NCBI GenBank assembly: GCA_019843655.1
Contig: JACDQD010000102.1
Span: 2,985,501-3,049,500 of the forward strand
Origin: Lethocerus indicus
Lineage: Eukaryota; Arthropoda; Insecta; Hemiptera; Belostomatidae
Direction: 5' to 3'
DNA length: 64,000 bases
Position numbers and translations under genes: made by a program. The notes below the pieces were generated by a model. The model had not been told where the DNA came from. It did no database searches and was given only the letters and a program-made list of their open reading frames with translations. Shown piece after piece: positions 51,344 to 63,600 of this stretch (within the stretch, counting starts at the first letter, position 1; each line of letters opens with the position of its first letter).

Positions 51344-53885
51344 TCCTTATTGAATTCCGTAAACAATGGTAAGAATGGTAATATTTCCAAACCATTAACG
51401 TTTAAATCACAATTTCCAATTTCGAATGTCCAAGCAGTAAAAGTATGAGACCATTATTTCCGAGGCCGTTAACGCCGTAAGAATCTCGATCTTCTTTATG
51501 TGCATTCTTTCGCCGATTTTAAGTTTGTAATATTTTCAGGAATGTCAGTTCCAGGTATGTAGGATTTTTATCGCTCAATTACATTTTAGGTGAAGTTCGT
51601 ATTCTGCCTGCGACAAAACGGCAATCTGTTGTAATCTTAACAATAATATTTTAAACAATCTGCCGACCGCTATAGCTGGTATAACTGATAAAATTTGTAT
51701 TGAAGTTAAATAACGACAAGTTTTTATTTAGTAACAAAAGAAGATTGGTGAGCATTCAACACTGGCGGTATTTTTGAAAAAATATATTCAATAAATAAAG
51801 AGCCGAAATCTTGGCCCAGTAATTATTATTATTAGGTATTATTTATTACATTAGAAGTCGATATTTTGCTGTTGTTCACCTAACGAAGGTTATTGTCCAT
51901 TGATTGAAATTTTGATTTCAACTCTATTCGGGCGCTGATTCGATTGATGACGTACAAAGTGTCTGGACGAAACAAACACAAGCCGAGGGGAATGATTGGA
52001 GTCTGTTAAGAGGAGTGGCCGGGTTGTTCGCCTGGGTAGGCCTGGGGCCGGCTCCATCGGCCGGCATGGCCTCAGCGGTCAATTGGTACTAATGGCGCGC
52101 GGAAAATGACAAAAGGGTTTGATTAAACGATATGGGGGCGGCTAGCATTCTCCTCCCATTAGTTCCGGACCCAATACGGCCCACACAACGTACTCGCTTT
52201 AATACGACGAAGTTTGCAATGTTTTACATGCCGATTCTCCAAAGCCGAGTTTTCCTTGTAATATGATCTATTTTGTAAATGCCTGTACGAATAAAACTTA
52301 TAATACTGGACATTGTTTATGTTTATTATCCTTTTATCTAGCGATCCTAACTGGTTTATATAGAACCACCGATTTTCGACAATACTGTAGGAAACATATA
52401 TTCGTGTTTATGTTCATACAAATTATCCCTCTAAGGTATAGGCCTCTACCCTTCTTACGGTCCGTTAGCAAATCCTACAATTGAAGTTCCACTTTTTTTA
52501 AATAGTTAACAATTTGGAATTGAAGAAAAAAAGCGGACTACGCACGGCTGCTAGAATGTTAGCACAGATCTGCACACAGCGGTGTTACATACTTGATTCC
52601 GGTTTATGTGGAGAAAATGTGGAGCGTTTTGCACGTTAGGGAATAAAAATCCATAATTTACGATAATTAAGTAGGGCCGATGAGCCTAATGGAATCTTTT
52701 CCACAGTCCCGACTTATACATATTTATCGGATAATTGTTAATTAATAATAATTATCTGCCTTCCCCATCCGTCTTTCATTAAGGGCTTGTACTTCGGAGA
52801 CCAGTCTTCGCCCCGGCTTTTATCTCCTCCTGTTTCATCCCTCCCCGGGGAGTCGGATTCCCACCTGCCGGTTAAATACCTCGGTTTATTAAACGAGCCC
52901 TTAATCGGGGTAACCCCTTCACCCGATCGAATTATTATCGACGGTCACTTCCTCTGACTTCCGACACACATGGCCGACAGTTGTCCCGCACGGAAATTGT
53001 ATTCCCCTTGCTCCTGTTAGACAAATTTCCATTTAATTTGGAATCGGAATCCCGACGGTATTATAATAATTTGAGAGCGGGACACAAGTTGCCACCTAAT
53101 GGAACAGGTCACTGGGCGGCGGGCAACCCGGAAGGAGTACCCTTTAAGGCAGTAACATTATGAAATATTTGGTTTTGTTTCATAATTTTAAACGTAACGG
53201 GAATTTCTATAACAAATGAAGTCACCTAATTGATACCAAGTTATATATTATAAAAATGTGACCCCCGGGGCCATATACGGCTGCGTATATAAAATTAAAA
53301 CCACATTAAGTTTTTATAGAACACTTGTTCACATCATAGGGGTATTAATGATATAGTTACGGCGATGAGTTTCAGTCCAGGGGAACCGGACAGGGATATC
53401 TCCCATTTTCATTTTTCTCGAGTGGCAGGCACAATCTGTATAATTTTTGCACGCATAAGTTCCGCTACGTACAACAGATGAACCATAATACTTTTTGGAA
53501 ATCATTTCCAATTTTTCCTGCATTGTCAAGATATCGAATTTTCATTCAATTATTGAATGGTAGTTGTTTCGGTAAAACAGTTTCATCCATTACTCAATTC
53601 GTAAAGATTATGCAAATGCAAGAATTTCACTGCAACCCAAAAATATAACGCTGGTAAAAATATTGTAACTTGAAGAAGAATATTGGAGTCAATGCATAAG
53701 AAATGTATGTTTCGAACAATGTGCTTGGCGCAATAGAAATAGTCCCTTATATATTATAGACAAATTATATTAAACTTAATTCTGATTTATTTATCGTATA
53801 AAAAATGGTAACGCCACTTTACGCATTAACAGAATTCCCGCAGGACACCGCAGGGATTCCCCCTCTGTTGTGGCTTTAATTAACT

Positions 53886-54013
53886 TCTCAGAAAGGCTGA
53901 GAGAACCCAAAACCAACAGTTGGTCAATGTTGAGTCAACGATTGACCTTTCAGAAGGGTTGACACCAAAAACTTTCCTGCATCAGCCTCTGAGTTAACGG
54001 ATTCCTTCTGAGA
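53886..54013. repeat. Nested inverted-repeat domain of about 128 bp
   Basis: Several inverted pairs lie inside one another in consistent order. TCTCAGAAAGG (53886-53896) faces CCTTCTGAGA (54004-54013). AGGCTGA (53894-53900) faces TCAGCCT (53982-53988). AACCC (53904-53908) faces GGGTT (53956-53960). GGTCAAT (53922-53928) faces ATTGACC (53941-53947). The centre holds GTTGAGTCAAC with an AP-1-type TGAGTCA at 53931-53937. The two outermost stems share two or three bases, so not all pairs form at once. It could be a worn fold-back element, a structured RNA gene, or coincidence. Confidence 0.55.
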
Positions 54014-54274
54014 TCTACCGGTCATTGGTTCCGCCGTATTGGAACTGAATTTCGGGCACAGAGTTATAGAATTAGAGTGTTAAATTACATGTTCACCACT
54101 ATTTCTTTAGTGAATATAATTTATTACATAATTAATATTGTTTATAAAACGGCGTGTTCAATACTATACTGCTAAGTTAATTTACTCCAACAAAGAAAAT
54201 TAACTGTCATCGCAGGGATAAGTGCAGATTAATATAATTCCTGCTGGTTGCATATAAAAGATAAACGATAAGTA
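54014..54274. other. AT-rich spacer, nothing seen
   Basis: Between the nested inverted repeats and the dispersed element there is only AT-rich sequence, with no frame or repeat I can support. Confidence 0.6.
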
Positions 54275-54529
54275 GATTTCTTGTGTTTCTGTCTCCTCTC
54301 GCTGGTTTGGTCTTTTGCTAGACCCGTTTCGCCTGCATCTTCAGTAGCGGTGTTAGTCACTTTTGGCACTTTGGATGTTTTTGGGCAACCTCACTGTCAC
54401 TTGTACTTGGTGGTTGTCTGTTTGTCGTGTCTTGTTATTGTGTTTTGGGGGATGTTGTTTGTCTTATTTGAGTTGAAGGGGCTGTGTGAGATTTTGTTAA
54501 TCTACGGTATTCCAACCCCTCGCAGACCA
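54275..54529 (+). mobile_element. Second, longer member of the 22-kb element family
   Basis: Positions 54284-54323 are the exact reverse complement of 22031-22070, 40 identical bases. The match continues to 54349 with two substitutions and a 5-bp gap. At the far end, 54501-54529 matches 22078-22106 in the same orientation at 26 of 29 positions. The core is thus reversed relative to the end block when compared with the 22-kb copy. This would follow if the parent element has similar inverted ends. The 150 bp between the two blocks are markedly T/G-rich on this strand. A 90-codon frame at 54281-54553 runs through it but reads as T-rich hydrophobic sequence without a domain. No target duplication is visible. 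Confidence 0.65.
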
Positions 54530-57500
54530 CGAAAGAGTTATTCTAAACTATGAACGCTTCCCAAAAAACAAAACCACTTTATGGTGTTATATAAGTTTTA
54601 AATAATAATGCACATATGGTGTAGGTTTAATGAAACAAAGATTTTTGTCAATTTGTAGTTCACATCTGCTGTCCTTGAGCGAATCGGGGGGGAGCTACCA
54701 TACTGGCGGCTTCAATTAATGGACGGCCCCCATATCTCAAACGGGAATCGTTCGTCTCATAACCGGATTCGTTTGTTTTCTCTCTCCCTCTATCTCGCAC
54801 TACCATCCAATGTTGAAATTCAAATTAATTAGCGCGCCCAGGAAGGAATTACGAGGGGATCGAACACCGTCCCTGCCGTGTAAACCTCCCCGACGGGCGT
54901 TTAGTCCAGATTGTCCGATTCCCATTACCCGAAAAGAACGGCTGTTGTTTTTCTTGAACAGGCTCGATGTAATTATCGTAACACCGCTCACTGATTTGAA
55001 TCTTCCGGACGCTACAGATTTATCTGACTGGCTGAAATATATTCCGTTTGGAACACCGTATGTACTAAGCGCCCCGCATCATTTTTCCTGATACAAATCT
55101 GGCAGTGTAACTCAAGATTCAGTATGCTGATATTTTGATAAAAATTATCAGCGCATTGTATAAAACGGTTATTATTTTCATGAACACTGTCAATTTACAG
55201 CATTTACAGACGAATCAGTTTTGAGTATTTGAATGTAATCATAAAACTATTGTACCAATTTTTCTTCAACATTGTCGTTATTCTTTCAATATGACCTTCG
55301 CATTTCCTTAAAGGTAGAACTATTATTAATTTTTTATTAATTTAACCTTACCACTTAGGGGGATTTTGCTCTTGTGTATTGTATCTTCTGTATATTCGCG
55401 GCCTTCTTGTTTATTAAGCGCGAATAGCGGACAATATAAACGTGCCAGAAATCAGGTCTGATATCGATATTTTTAATCATTTTCATAATGACGAAACCTG
55501 TAACCTAATGGATACCATTCCCCCACGAAGCAGAGACGATTTTGTGCCTTATTGTGTGTTATAAATAGCTTTGGTCATCTTACGAAACAATGAATCCACG
55601 GTCCGAGATTAAATGGGCAAACAGCGTTAATAGTACTTTCATTTAATTCCCATACAGAAGCGTAGTGGGATGAGTCATCGCTTTATGGAGAGTGATATCA
55701 CGTGCTCAATAGTGGGCCCACCACAGAGAGACCGTTCTCATTTCGCTTTCCTATACTTCCTTACAGCCGGCCTGTAAGGCCAGAAACGTTTCTTATAATT
55801 GTGATTTATGACCTTATGAACGCACTTTGGTGTTCATTGGCAGTGACATATATTTCTGAACATCGGTCGCATTTTCAAATTACGGGGGAATGAATATTAT
55901 ACGGGTTATGTATATAAGCCATACGGTAGACCCATTTCATTGAAAAGTAAAAGAAAAGTACGTCGAAAGTCTACAGGAACGTTGGCTAATAAATTTCACT
56001 GAATATAAAAATCACTTACATAAAACATTAAAAGTATGTCACGCAATAATGATTTCGTGTTAGTATCATCTGAAACTTCTAGTAATTTCTTTTAAGAAAC
56101 TTTTTAATTACTTTATTTGTTATATATTATTATATACATAGTAATTGGACGTGTCTAGTAATATCGTGTCCGAGTTAATACAAATCGCAATTATAGTTGC
56201 TTCACCCGGAGTGTCGTAAATCCGCCGCCTAAATAATCCTTGAGTCATTATCGCTTAATTGATGCTAAATGCTCTCACTCGCCACTTCCTTATTCCCAGT
56301 CTCCCTTTCTTCGTCGCACAACCTAGTGTCCATTATGTTCGTCTGGTAAATTATGTCGAAAGTAAAAACGTGAAATCATTTGGTACGAATCAACTTTCGC
56401 CTGTGTGCCTAATGTTTTGCATTTAGTTATAATTATTTAACCATGGGATTGAAAACTGTATGTCTCGAAAATCCCCAGAATTAGATCAGAATTTTAATCA
56501 CGAATATATTTTCGTTCAGTCATGTGCCAAGATCTAGTGCGCAGGATTATCAAGTTAAGATGGGACGAACTCACATAATTATTGAGTTCGAACCATGATA
56601 ACATTTCGTATGGATTAGCTTCATTTCAGATGTATGGTGAAATAAAAAACTGGTGTTTCCACCAAAAAAAGTTGGTGGAGGTATCTATGGAACACTGTCT
56701 AATCTAGGAAGCGTCTTTCGTTTTTCGGCCCTGGCAGAAGGTGTATTGCGACTGGGATAAGCCACGAGTGCAGTTCCAACCATTCTGAATTGGCCGGATA
56801 TCTTCCTCTCACTCGGGCGGTTCTTTGGGGCATACTAAATTACACTTGGATATTACCTGCGGGGGTCGCGGCTACCGGGTTGGCCGCGGTCCGGGCTAAT
56901 TGAGCGGGCCAACATATGTTGCGCCGAATCTGCCTTGTCGACCGGCCCCACCTGCCCGCCTTTAAAATAAGACGAGCCGGGATTCCTACTTGAGATCCGA
57001 ACACATGGCATCGTACACCGGACTATTATTTACCGCCCTGTTTAAATGCTTTGGTGGGGTTGTATCGAAGGGATGGCGATCGTGTGGTCAGCACATGACA
57101 CATTGTGGGGGGCGCCTCCTGGTTAATGGGCTACAGTAATAAATACATATGCCAGCCGTTTATTACAAGAAGATTACAAGCGTTGGAAACTTTTGTTTTC
57201 AATATTTCCTTAATATAGCATTGCGCTCCCATAAAGCATTTTTTCAGAAATTGTATAGAGATTGTCATCCTTAAGGTTAACATTTAAATTGTTAATATAC
57301 TATTCTGTAGTTCTATCTCAGTGTTACATTGTCAATAAAATTTAATTTGCCCTTTTAATTTAACTCGTTGTAGGATCCACGGGGTTTTGAAATATCATCG
57401 TTGTTTTGATCTTCCCGCAAATCAAATTCTATCTGCTAAAATGATATCTATCTATCTTACTTCGAAAATAGATCTAAGAACGCAGTTAAATAAATATTCC

Positions 57501-60500
57501 AACCAGGACTGTCCCTGTTATTAACACCTGTTAAACGCAATTGATTAAACGACTCACGGCAACAGGAACGCAACCGCATAATTTACTGGTCGGATTGTCG
57601 ATAATCTTAATTTAAATTACTAATGATAGCACCTACACGCGAAAAGGCAATGTGAATAATGTTGGCTCACATCTGGTATGTTTCTACACCGCGGACAACA
57701 GACGGGAGTTTCAACGGTTAATAAATTAATAACAGGAAAACATATTTTACTCGCATTTCAATCGTTAATCTTCAGTGCATCTTGTTGAATATAGATTGTT
57801 TAGGTGCAGATAAATCTGAAATACTGTATATCTGAAGAAATGTGTTTTAAAACATTCCCAACGATCTACTTTTCGGATGGCCGCGAAAGAAACTGAAATT
57901 GAACATTTGAATCAATGCGGATAGTATTGAGGATAACTTGGAGATGGGAAAAGCTTGAAATAACGGTAGGAGGATTATTTTATCCTAAGGCCAATATTAC
58001 ATAATTTCAAATTGGCATTATTACGGTATTGTGGTGGGCCCGATTGTTCTTGGGGATTCCAAACTTCTACAGGAAAAACAATGAAATTATCGCTGTTTCA
58101 TTCATTTCCTCTTTAAAGAAAATCCTAATCAGACCCAATGCGGTTGCAATGATAATAAAGCTAACATCATATTTCCTTCCTCTGTCTTTCGTTCGGCGTT
58201 TCCTGGTTTTCCAGATTGGTCAGGCGGATTGCTGAATAAGCGCATCAAATTTCAAATGCACTGAATGGAGGCGGGGACCTTGACATTTCCCCGGCCCGAA
58301 TCCTGCTCATACGTTCCGTATTTATTGCACTCTATTAAGGCGGTTTTTTAGTACAGTTAGACGCATCGACCGTATAAGGTCCTCCCGGGTCTGTTTTTTT
58401 GTGTAAAATGATTTTATTTACCCATTTCATCCTTTTATTTTTACTGGAAGGTCCCCGATTTTACGACTCTGAATCGAGACCCGCCGCCTCTAAAAGGACA
58501 TTCGAAAAGGACGCGCCTGGACGTTGTCCGGTTTTATGGGGCCGTGTTGACGTATAAACGCGGAAGGCCAATTAACCGAGTTGATAGACCGAACCTTTTC
58601 CATAATTGTTACAATCTCGTTATACGGGCATTAGCCTGTCTCCGTTCATGTTTTTTAGTCTCGGAGAACACCGGGTTTATACATCTCTAACGAACGCGGT
58701 TGAGGGTTTATTGAGAGTATGAAAGTTTGACCTCCGGGTTTAATAAAATTTTTAAAACTATTAAGAATTTCAAATAAGCGGGCACCCGGTATACTGCCTT
58801 TGCTGTACATGGGGTTCGGATTTGGGCAACGGCCGGTTCGAGCGGAGGCCGCGGCCTACTCCCCTGGACCTCTCTGGTCATTCCCCTTTCCCCTCCTTCT
58901 TTCGGCTTCTTCCATTCCCTGGGTTCTTTAAAATTGTTCGAGCCACGCTTCAAGCGCCGCCTCATAAGATCTAAGCGCTCAACTAGAACTCAACATTTTC
59001 CTGACATCTGCTCGAAATAACCAAAGAGAAAACTACGTTCAAAATTAACTAAATATGTCGGTGTTTTTTTTAATGGTATATAAAAATACATTATAAATCT
59101 TTACATATAGTTGATGAATCAATAATATGTCGCTCTAACCGGTCGACTAGTATTAAACATTTTCACGGCATTGGCACATTATATCAAAAAGAGAACTAGG
59201 TGCATTATCACCACAGATGTCGGTTCTTTTGAGTCGGATATAGTGATTGGACCCGTAAGGTATTTATTTAAATAAAGTTACGGCAGCATTATGTACGTAT
59301 TACATTGAATTGAAGTTATTCGAAGTAGAAACAAGCCATTGGGATCCTAATAAATCGGGGTTTTCCCAAACAGAGAATGCCAAAAATAAAATCATGGGAA
59401 TGTAATGTAATGTTCGGCTATGAAATTTCTAGTTTCTGACGTCCAATTGAAAGCTGAAATTCATGAATTGTGTAGCATTAAAATTACATTTGGGGCGATT
59501 AGGAATTTACCCAAATGGAGAGCATACTGCTCACCAACAAATATCTCTACGTGAACTTATTTTTAAACGGACAGTGTATGGGGGTATTTCCCGGAATGCC
59601 GCTAATTTTATTGTTGTAAAATGAAAAGAATATTTTAACTCTCCTAAGTTATGGCATTAGATTTGTAAAAAACCTGATGGGGGAATATATTGCGTTTCTA
59701 TACTGTTGGAGTTACCAGGGAGGGTGATTTATAACAAGAAAGAAAAATGGGGGGGGTTGGTCTTTCCCATTCAATAGCCCCATTCACGCATTTTGGGAAG
59801 GGTTAAAAAATACGATTTCAATGCATTGTTACCTTGTAATATCTTAATACCTGTTTTTAAAGAAAATTACTGTCATACCTGATGTTTGAACGGAATTGTT
59901 AAAATAAAAATAATCAGACATCATGCTCGTAACTCCAAGCCTTTCGGTTTCGGCACCACCTAGTTATTTTTTTTTCAGGAATAACAGAATAGTCAAACAT
60001 AATACTCGGAGATTGTTCATTCAAGTGCAGGAAAACATGCAACGGCTTTCTTCGCACGTGCGGCATTCGGGCAGGTGTCACAACAGCCAGAGCTTTGTGA
60101 CATTAAATTAAAGTTGACATTCGTGAAGGGTCGACTCGTCTTCCGTCGGTAGGGAAAAACGGAATCTGAAGACAATAACCCTACCCTCTGATAAAATCGT
60201 TACTTCTTTCGTAATATAATAATGCCTGGTATACTGATGCCTCGGTAGTCTGTTAGGGTGATTTCAGGAAATTGTCATTCGTGACTTTTGCCACGGGATT
60301 TTCATAAAATTACCAGTTCTCGTTCACGTCACGGGCATAAAACTTATGTAACAACTCTACGGTTTAGTAGTTTGAATAATTCTATATAACCGAGACTGAG
60401 AACAACTTGGAATTGTATTCATTGTTATTGAACCGAGCTCGAAACATGACAGTGGCAACTTGCCACATTTACCCACCCCACGGGCGATTACAGAATAAGT

Positions 60501-60534
60501 GATATCTCAACACCGCGATACACCGCGTAATCCT
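54530..60534. other. Non-coding DNA with GC patches
   Basis: GC-rich patches lie near 54670-55090, 56680-57130, 58200-58700 and 58780-58980. The intervening DNA is AT-rich, with a short (TATC)3 near 57444 and a G8 run at 59749-59756. Frames are at most 93 codons and unrecognised. Confidence 0.65.
55759..55779. repeat. Hairpin, perfect 8-bp stem
   Basis: CCTTACAG and CTGTAAGG are perfect inverted arms around CCGGC. It lies in moderately GC-rich sequence with no gene context. Confidence 0.85.
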
Positions 60535-60551
60535 CCCTCCCGCCCCTCCCC
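60535..60551 (-). other. Minus-strand G-quadruplex tract with one-base loops
   Basis: On the plus strand the C tracts 60535-37, 60539-41, 60543-46 and 60548-51 are separated by single bases. The minus strand is therefore GGGG-A-GGGG-C-GGG-A-GGG, the shortest-loop and most stable class of quadruplex pattern. It ends five bases before a 20-bp palindrome. Confidence 0.85.
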
Positions 60552-60556
60552 TTCTA

Positions 60557-60662
60557 ATATAATTGATCAATTATATCTACGCCTCGGATCCTAATTGGCG
60601 GTGGTTGCCCCCCTTTCAATTAGTAGCGGTCGCTAATTGTAACCCCACAATATAATTGGGGT
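60557..60662. promoter_or_regulatory. Cluster of palindromic homeodomain-type sites, candidate enhancer
   Basis: ATATAATTGATCAATTATAT (60557-60576) is a perfect 20-bp palindrome with two inverted TAAT cores. CAATTAG (60617-60623) and CTAATTG (60633-60639) are inverted arms around a 9-bp GC-rich spacer. ACCCCA (60642-60647) and TGGGGT (60657-60662) flank an AT core. CTAATTGG also stands alone at 60591-60598. TAAT/ATTA cores are the general homeodomain half-site. Their repeated symmetric spacing within 106 bp suggests a binding platform, but no bound factor or target gene can be read from the sequence. Confidence 0.35.
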
Positions 60663-63600
60663 GGCCGGTATTTTGTCGAGAAGCAGTACAGAAATCGATG
60701 TCGTCCCCGGGCCTCTGGTTTCCTAATGGTAATTTGTAGAAGGGTTAGAAAAAAACTGACCGCTGGCGTCACCTCCGAATAATCTACCGACTACAACCTG
60801 TCTTATCGACAGGTCCTCTAACCACTATATTCCTGTTCCATTTCTAAAACCTTCTATTTCCCCAGGGTATTTAAGCATAATCACTTAAAAATCCATTTTT
60901 CTGTTAATTATTCCACACAATTTCCCGCAGCATGATTTGTTGGAAGATGCAAATGAAATTGTGTAAAGAAAATTAAAAGTACCGTTACAAAAAGCTTATC
61001 TTAGCATCTAAAAGAAAAAGAAACTAATAGATTACTGAAAACTTATAAATTTATTGAAGTTTTTCGTTCCGAGCGTAATCCTGGGAGGAAATAATTACAC
61101 GCAGACTAGATGTAGCCACTTTATTATCGCTCCAACGCCGATTGCGTAATTTTAATTGAATTAATTTTAAAAAAAGCTCGTTTTGGAGGGAGTACAGCCC
61201 CACGTATAGTTCATGTGTTGTGATTTTTCGACTTGGTGGTGTAGTAATTTACAATCAATTAGAACTCATCTTATATTTATTACTAACACAATCTGATACA
61301 TTTCATTATATAGCGTAGAAATATGTACCCTGCGAGGTGTAATCTATTCTCGGAATATATTAAAACATTCAATATAACTTAATTTGTTCCGAAAGCTATC
61401 GCTCTTCGGTGAGAATTGAATACTGCTCGCTCGACTGTAAGATTTGGGGTGTAAGTAAAAGGCAACCTGAATTTCAAAACCCAGAGAGCCGGCCTATTCG
61501 ACAGGAACCCGACATTACTGAATTAAGATTGGAGGAAGATTCGAATTTTTTTCTCGCCGCCCCCTGTCATCAGATAGTTGAGATGTTCGGAGATTGGCTT
61601 CATCCTCCGCGGACAAATAACAATCCGGGCCAGGTGGACTAAGGCCTTAGCCGGTAGCACTTAGGCGTGCCAGACCGACGGCGAGCAGGTGTTCCGCGAG
61701 ACCGATATAACGCCGGTTGTATTACATACAGGTACCACTATAGTCACATACGGCCGCGGGGGAATCGATATCGGCGATCGCTTGACATAGCGGCGTTTCT
61801 GTTATTTTGTCTTTTCTGTTTTTCATTTTTTTTCGCTTTTAAAACCGCATTGATCCTATCGGTCGGCCATTAGCCTCGACGGCGATTTGCTCGTTCGGAA
61901 AATACCCTTTGCCTCGTTAGGAAGTCGTCCATTGGGTCCCGAACGCGAGATACGGAATCATCGTTATAGAAGATATCTATTATTATTGTAAACCATGTTG
62001 TTTCATAAACAAGATTTTCAAATGAGAATTTTTTGTTATAAAATTAAATACATCTCGAGTGAAGTCACGGGATACTTCACTGCTGAAGCCAAATTCAATT
62101 AGACGGAAAGAGCTATACAATTTCATTATATCTAAGAATGAGCACTCGTCAAAATATGTCTGTATTTCAGGTTTGTTCCTCTTGGTGTTTTAATTAAAAG
62201 AATTAAAATGAAAAGAATTTTTGTCAAATATTTATTTAAATGATTTGAATGTTCGGTAAACAAAATGTATAAATGGCAACAAGAATTTTTTTTTTTTAAG
62301 AAAATTTTTCTTCATCTTCAATGAACATTCCCAAGTTCACCGTAGACATCTCAGACGCGCTGAAAGAATACGTGAGAAATTCAGCCCTAACTGTACAGTC
62401 AATGGTGTTCGGTGTGCCTGGGAAAATCTGGAAACGAAATAATGGAATACAGATGAAAATTTAAATACTTCTCTCCGGTTCACCGCGTTTTCATACATTA
62501 ACCTTTCTTGGTTGTTTGCTAATAGGTGAACCTTAATATCGCAACCTATTATAAATACTGCATCCCATTGTTTCCATCTCCTGGGCGTAGTTCACGTTAA
62601 GCAACTTCGGACTCAAAGTTTTAGTATATAGTAATTCTTACTATTCCCTGTCTGCATTCACATTAGTCATGATCGGAGCGAAACGGTAGTCAATTTCAAC
62701 TCTGACTAATTAAATATCCCGGATAACGAAGTACTGTTCTTTTACGTGAGAGCTGTTGAAACGAACCTCCCGTACTCCGGCAGGTTCCGATTTGACTGGA
62801 AACGTCCGCTGGAAGGGTACACTCTGTAGCCGCCTCGAGCGGCCTTTGCTTAAGGCGAGGTGACTGGGCGCAAAAAAACAACAAGGCAAGTAGCGACAGA
62901 GCAAAGAACAGGGCGAGAGTGAGCCACGACACTTCCTGAAACCCGAAGCCGCCTTGATCTCGCTTCCGTTCCGCTATCTTTGCTCCCCATCATTCCGCTC
63001 CGGTGTTTACGCTGAAGTCTTCTGTCTTGCTTCGTTCAGAAACACTGGTCTCTTTCTAGACAGTATTCCATCAAGTGTACCTTCGGTGGAAAATTATGTT
63101 TACAACATTTACTCAGTCGTAATTTGAAGACTAAATCGGAAGGGGATTAAGTGAGGTTATTGGATTTAATGTCATTCCAAATATTTTGTCCTTTTAGTTT
63201 TTGTTAAGTCACAACTATAAATTTATACTATAAATGATCGAAATACCGTCCTTACAAAATTAAATAGCTGAATTCTTTAATCTTATATATCAGTCTTATA
63301 CGTCTCGCGTGACGGGGATCAATCATATGGACCGTATGAGAGAACAGTAGAATATGTTTCGATATAAATTTAATTTACACTATTGAAACTCAATTTATTT
63401 GAGAATACCTCCGTGGAGTCCGAGGAATGACGCAGCCTTGGAAATGGGCATTTCTTAATGTTCGCTAGTCGACAAGCGTCTATTTGAAACGCCGAAGCGG
63501 CCTATTCTGTAATAACGTTACATAAGCCGAACGGTTATGTCGGGTTGAATCCGTTGCACAACAATTCACAGGTGAAGCTAAATGCTTGGAGGCCGAAGGA

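Larger units (their letters stand above)
47002..53885. other. Non-coding DNA with GC patches
   Basis: GC-rich patches lie near 47030-47290, 48030-48460, 49240-49980, 50700-50980, 51980-52210 and 52780-53160. A 159-codon minus-strand frame at 47007-47486 is basic and Arg/Ser-rich with no recognised domain. On the minus strand near 48047-48058 there is a B-box-like GGTTCAAACCC but no cloverleaf or clear A box, so no tRNA is called. Confidence 0.6.

Noticed and set aside
54281..54553. 90-codon open frame inside the dispersed element
   Set aside because: It spans the repeat core, the T/G-rich middle and the end block. The hydrophobic translation follows from T-rich DNA, and the 22-kb copy has no equivalent frame.
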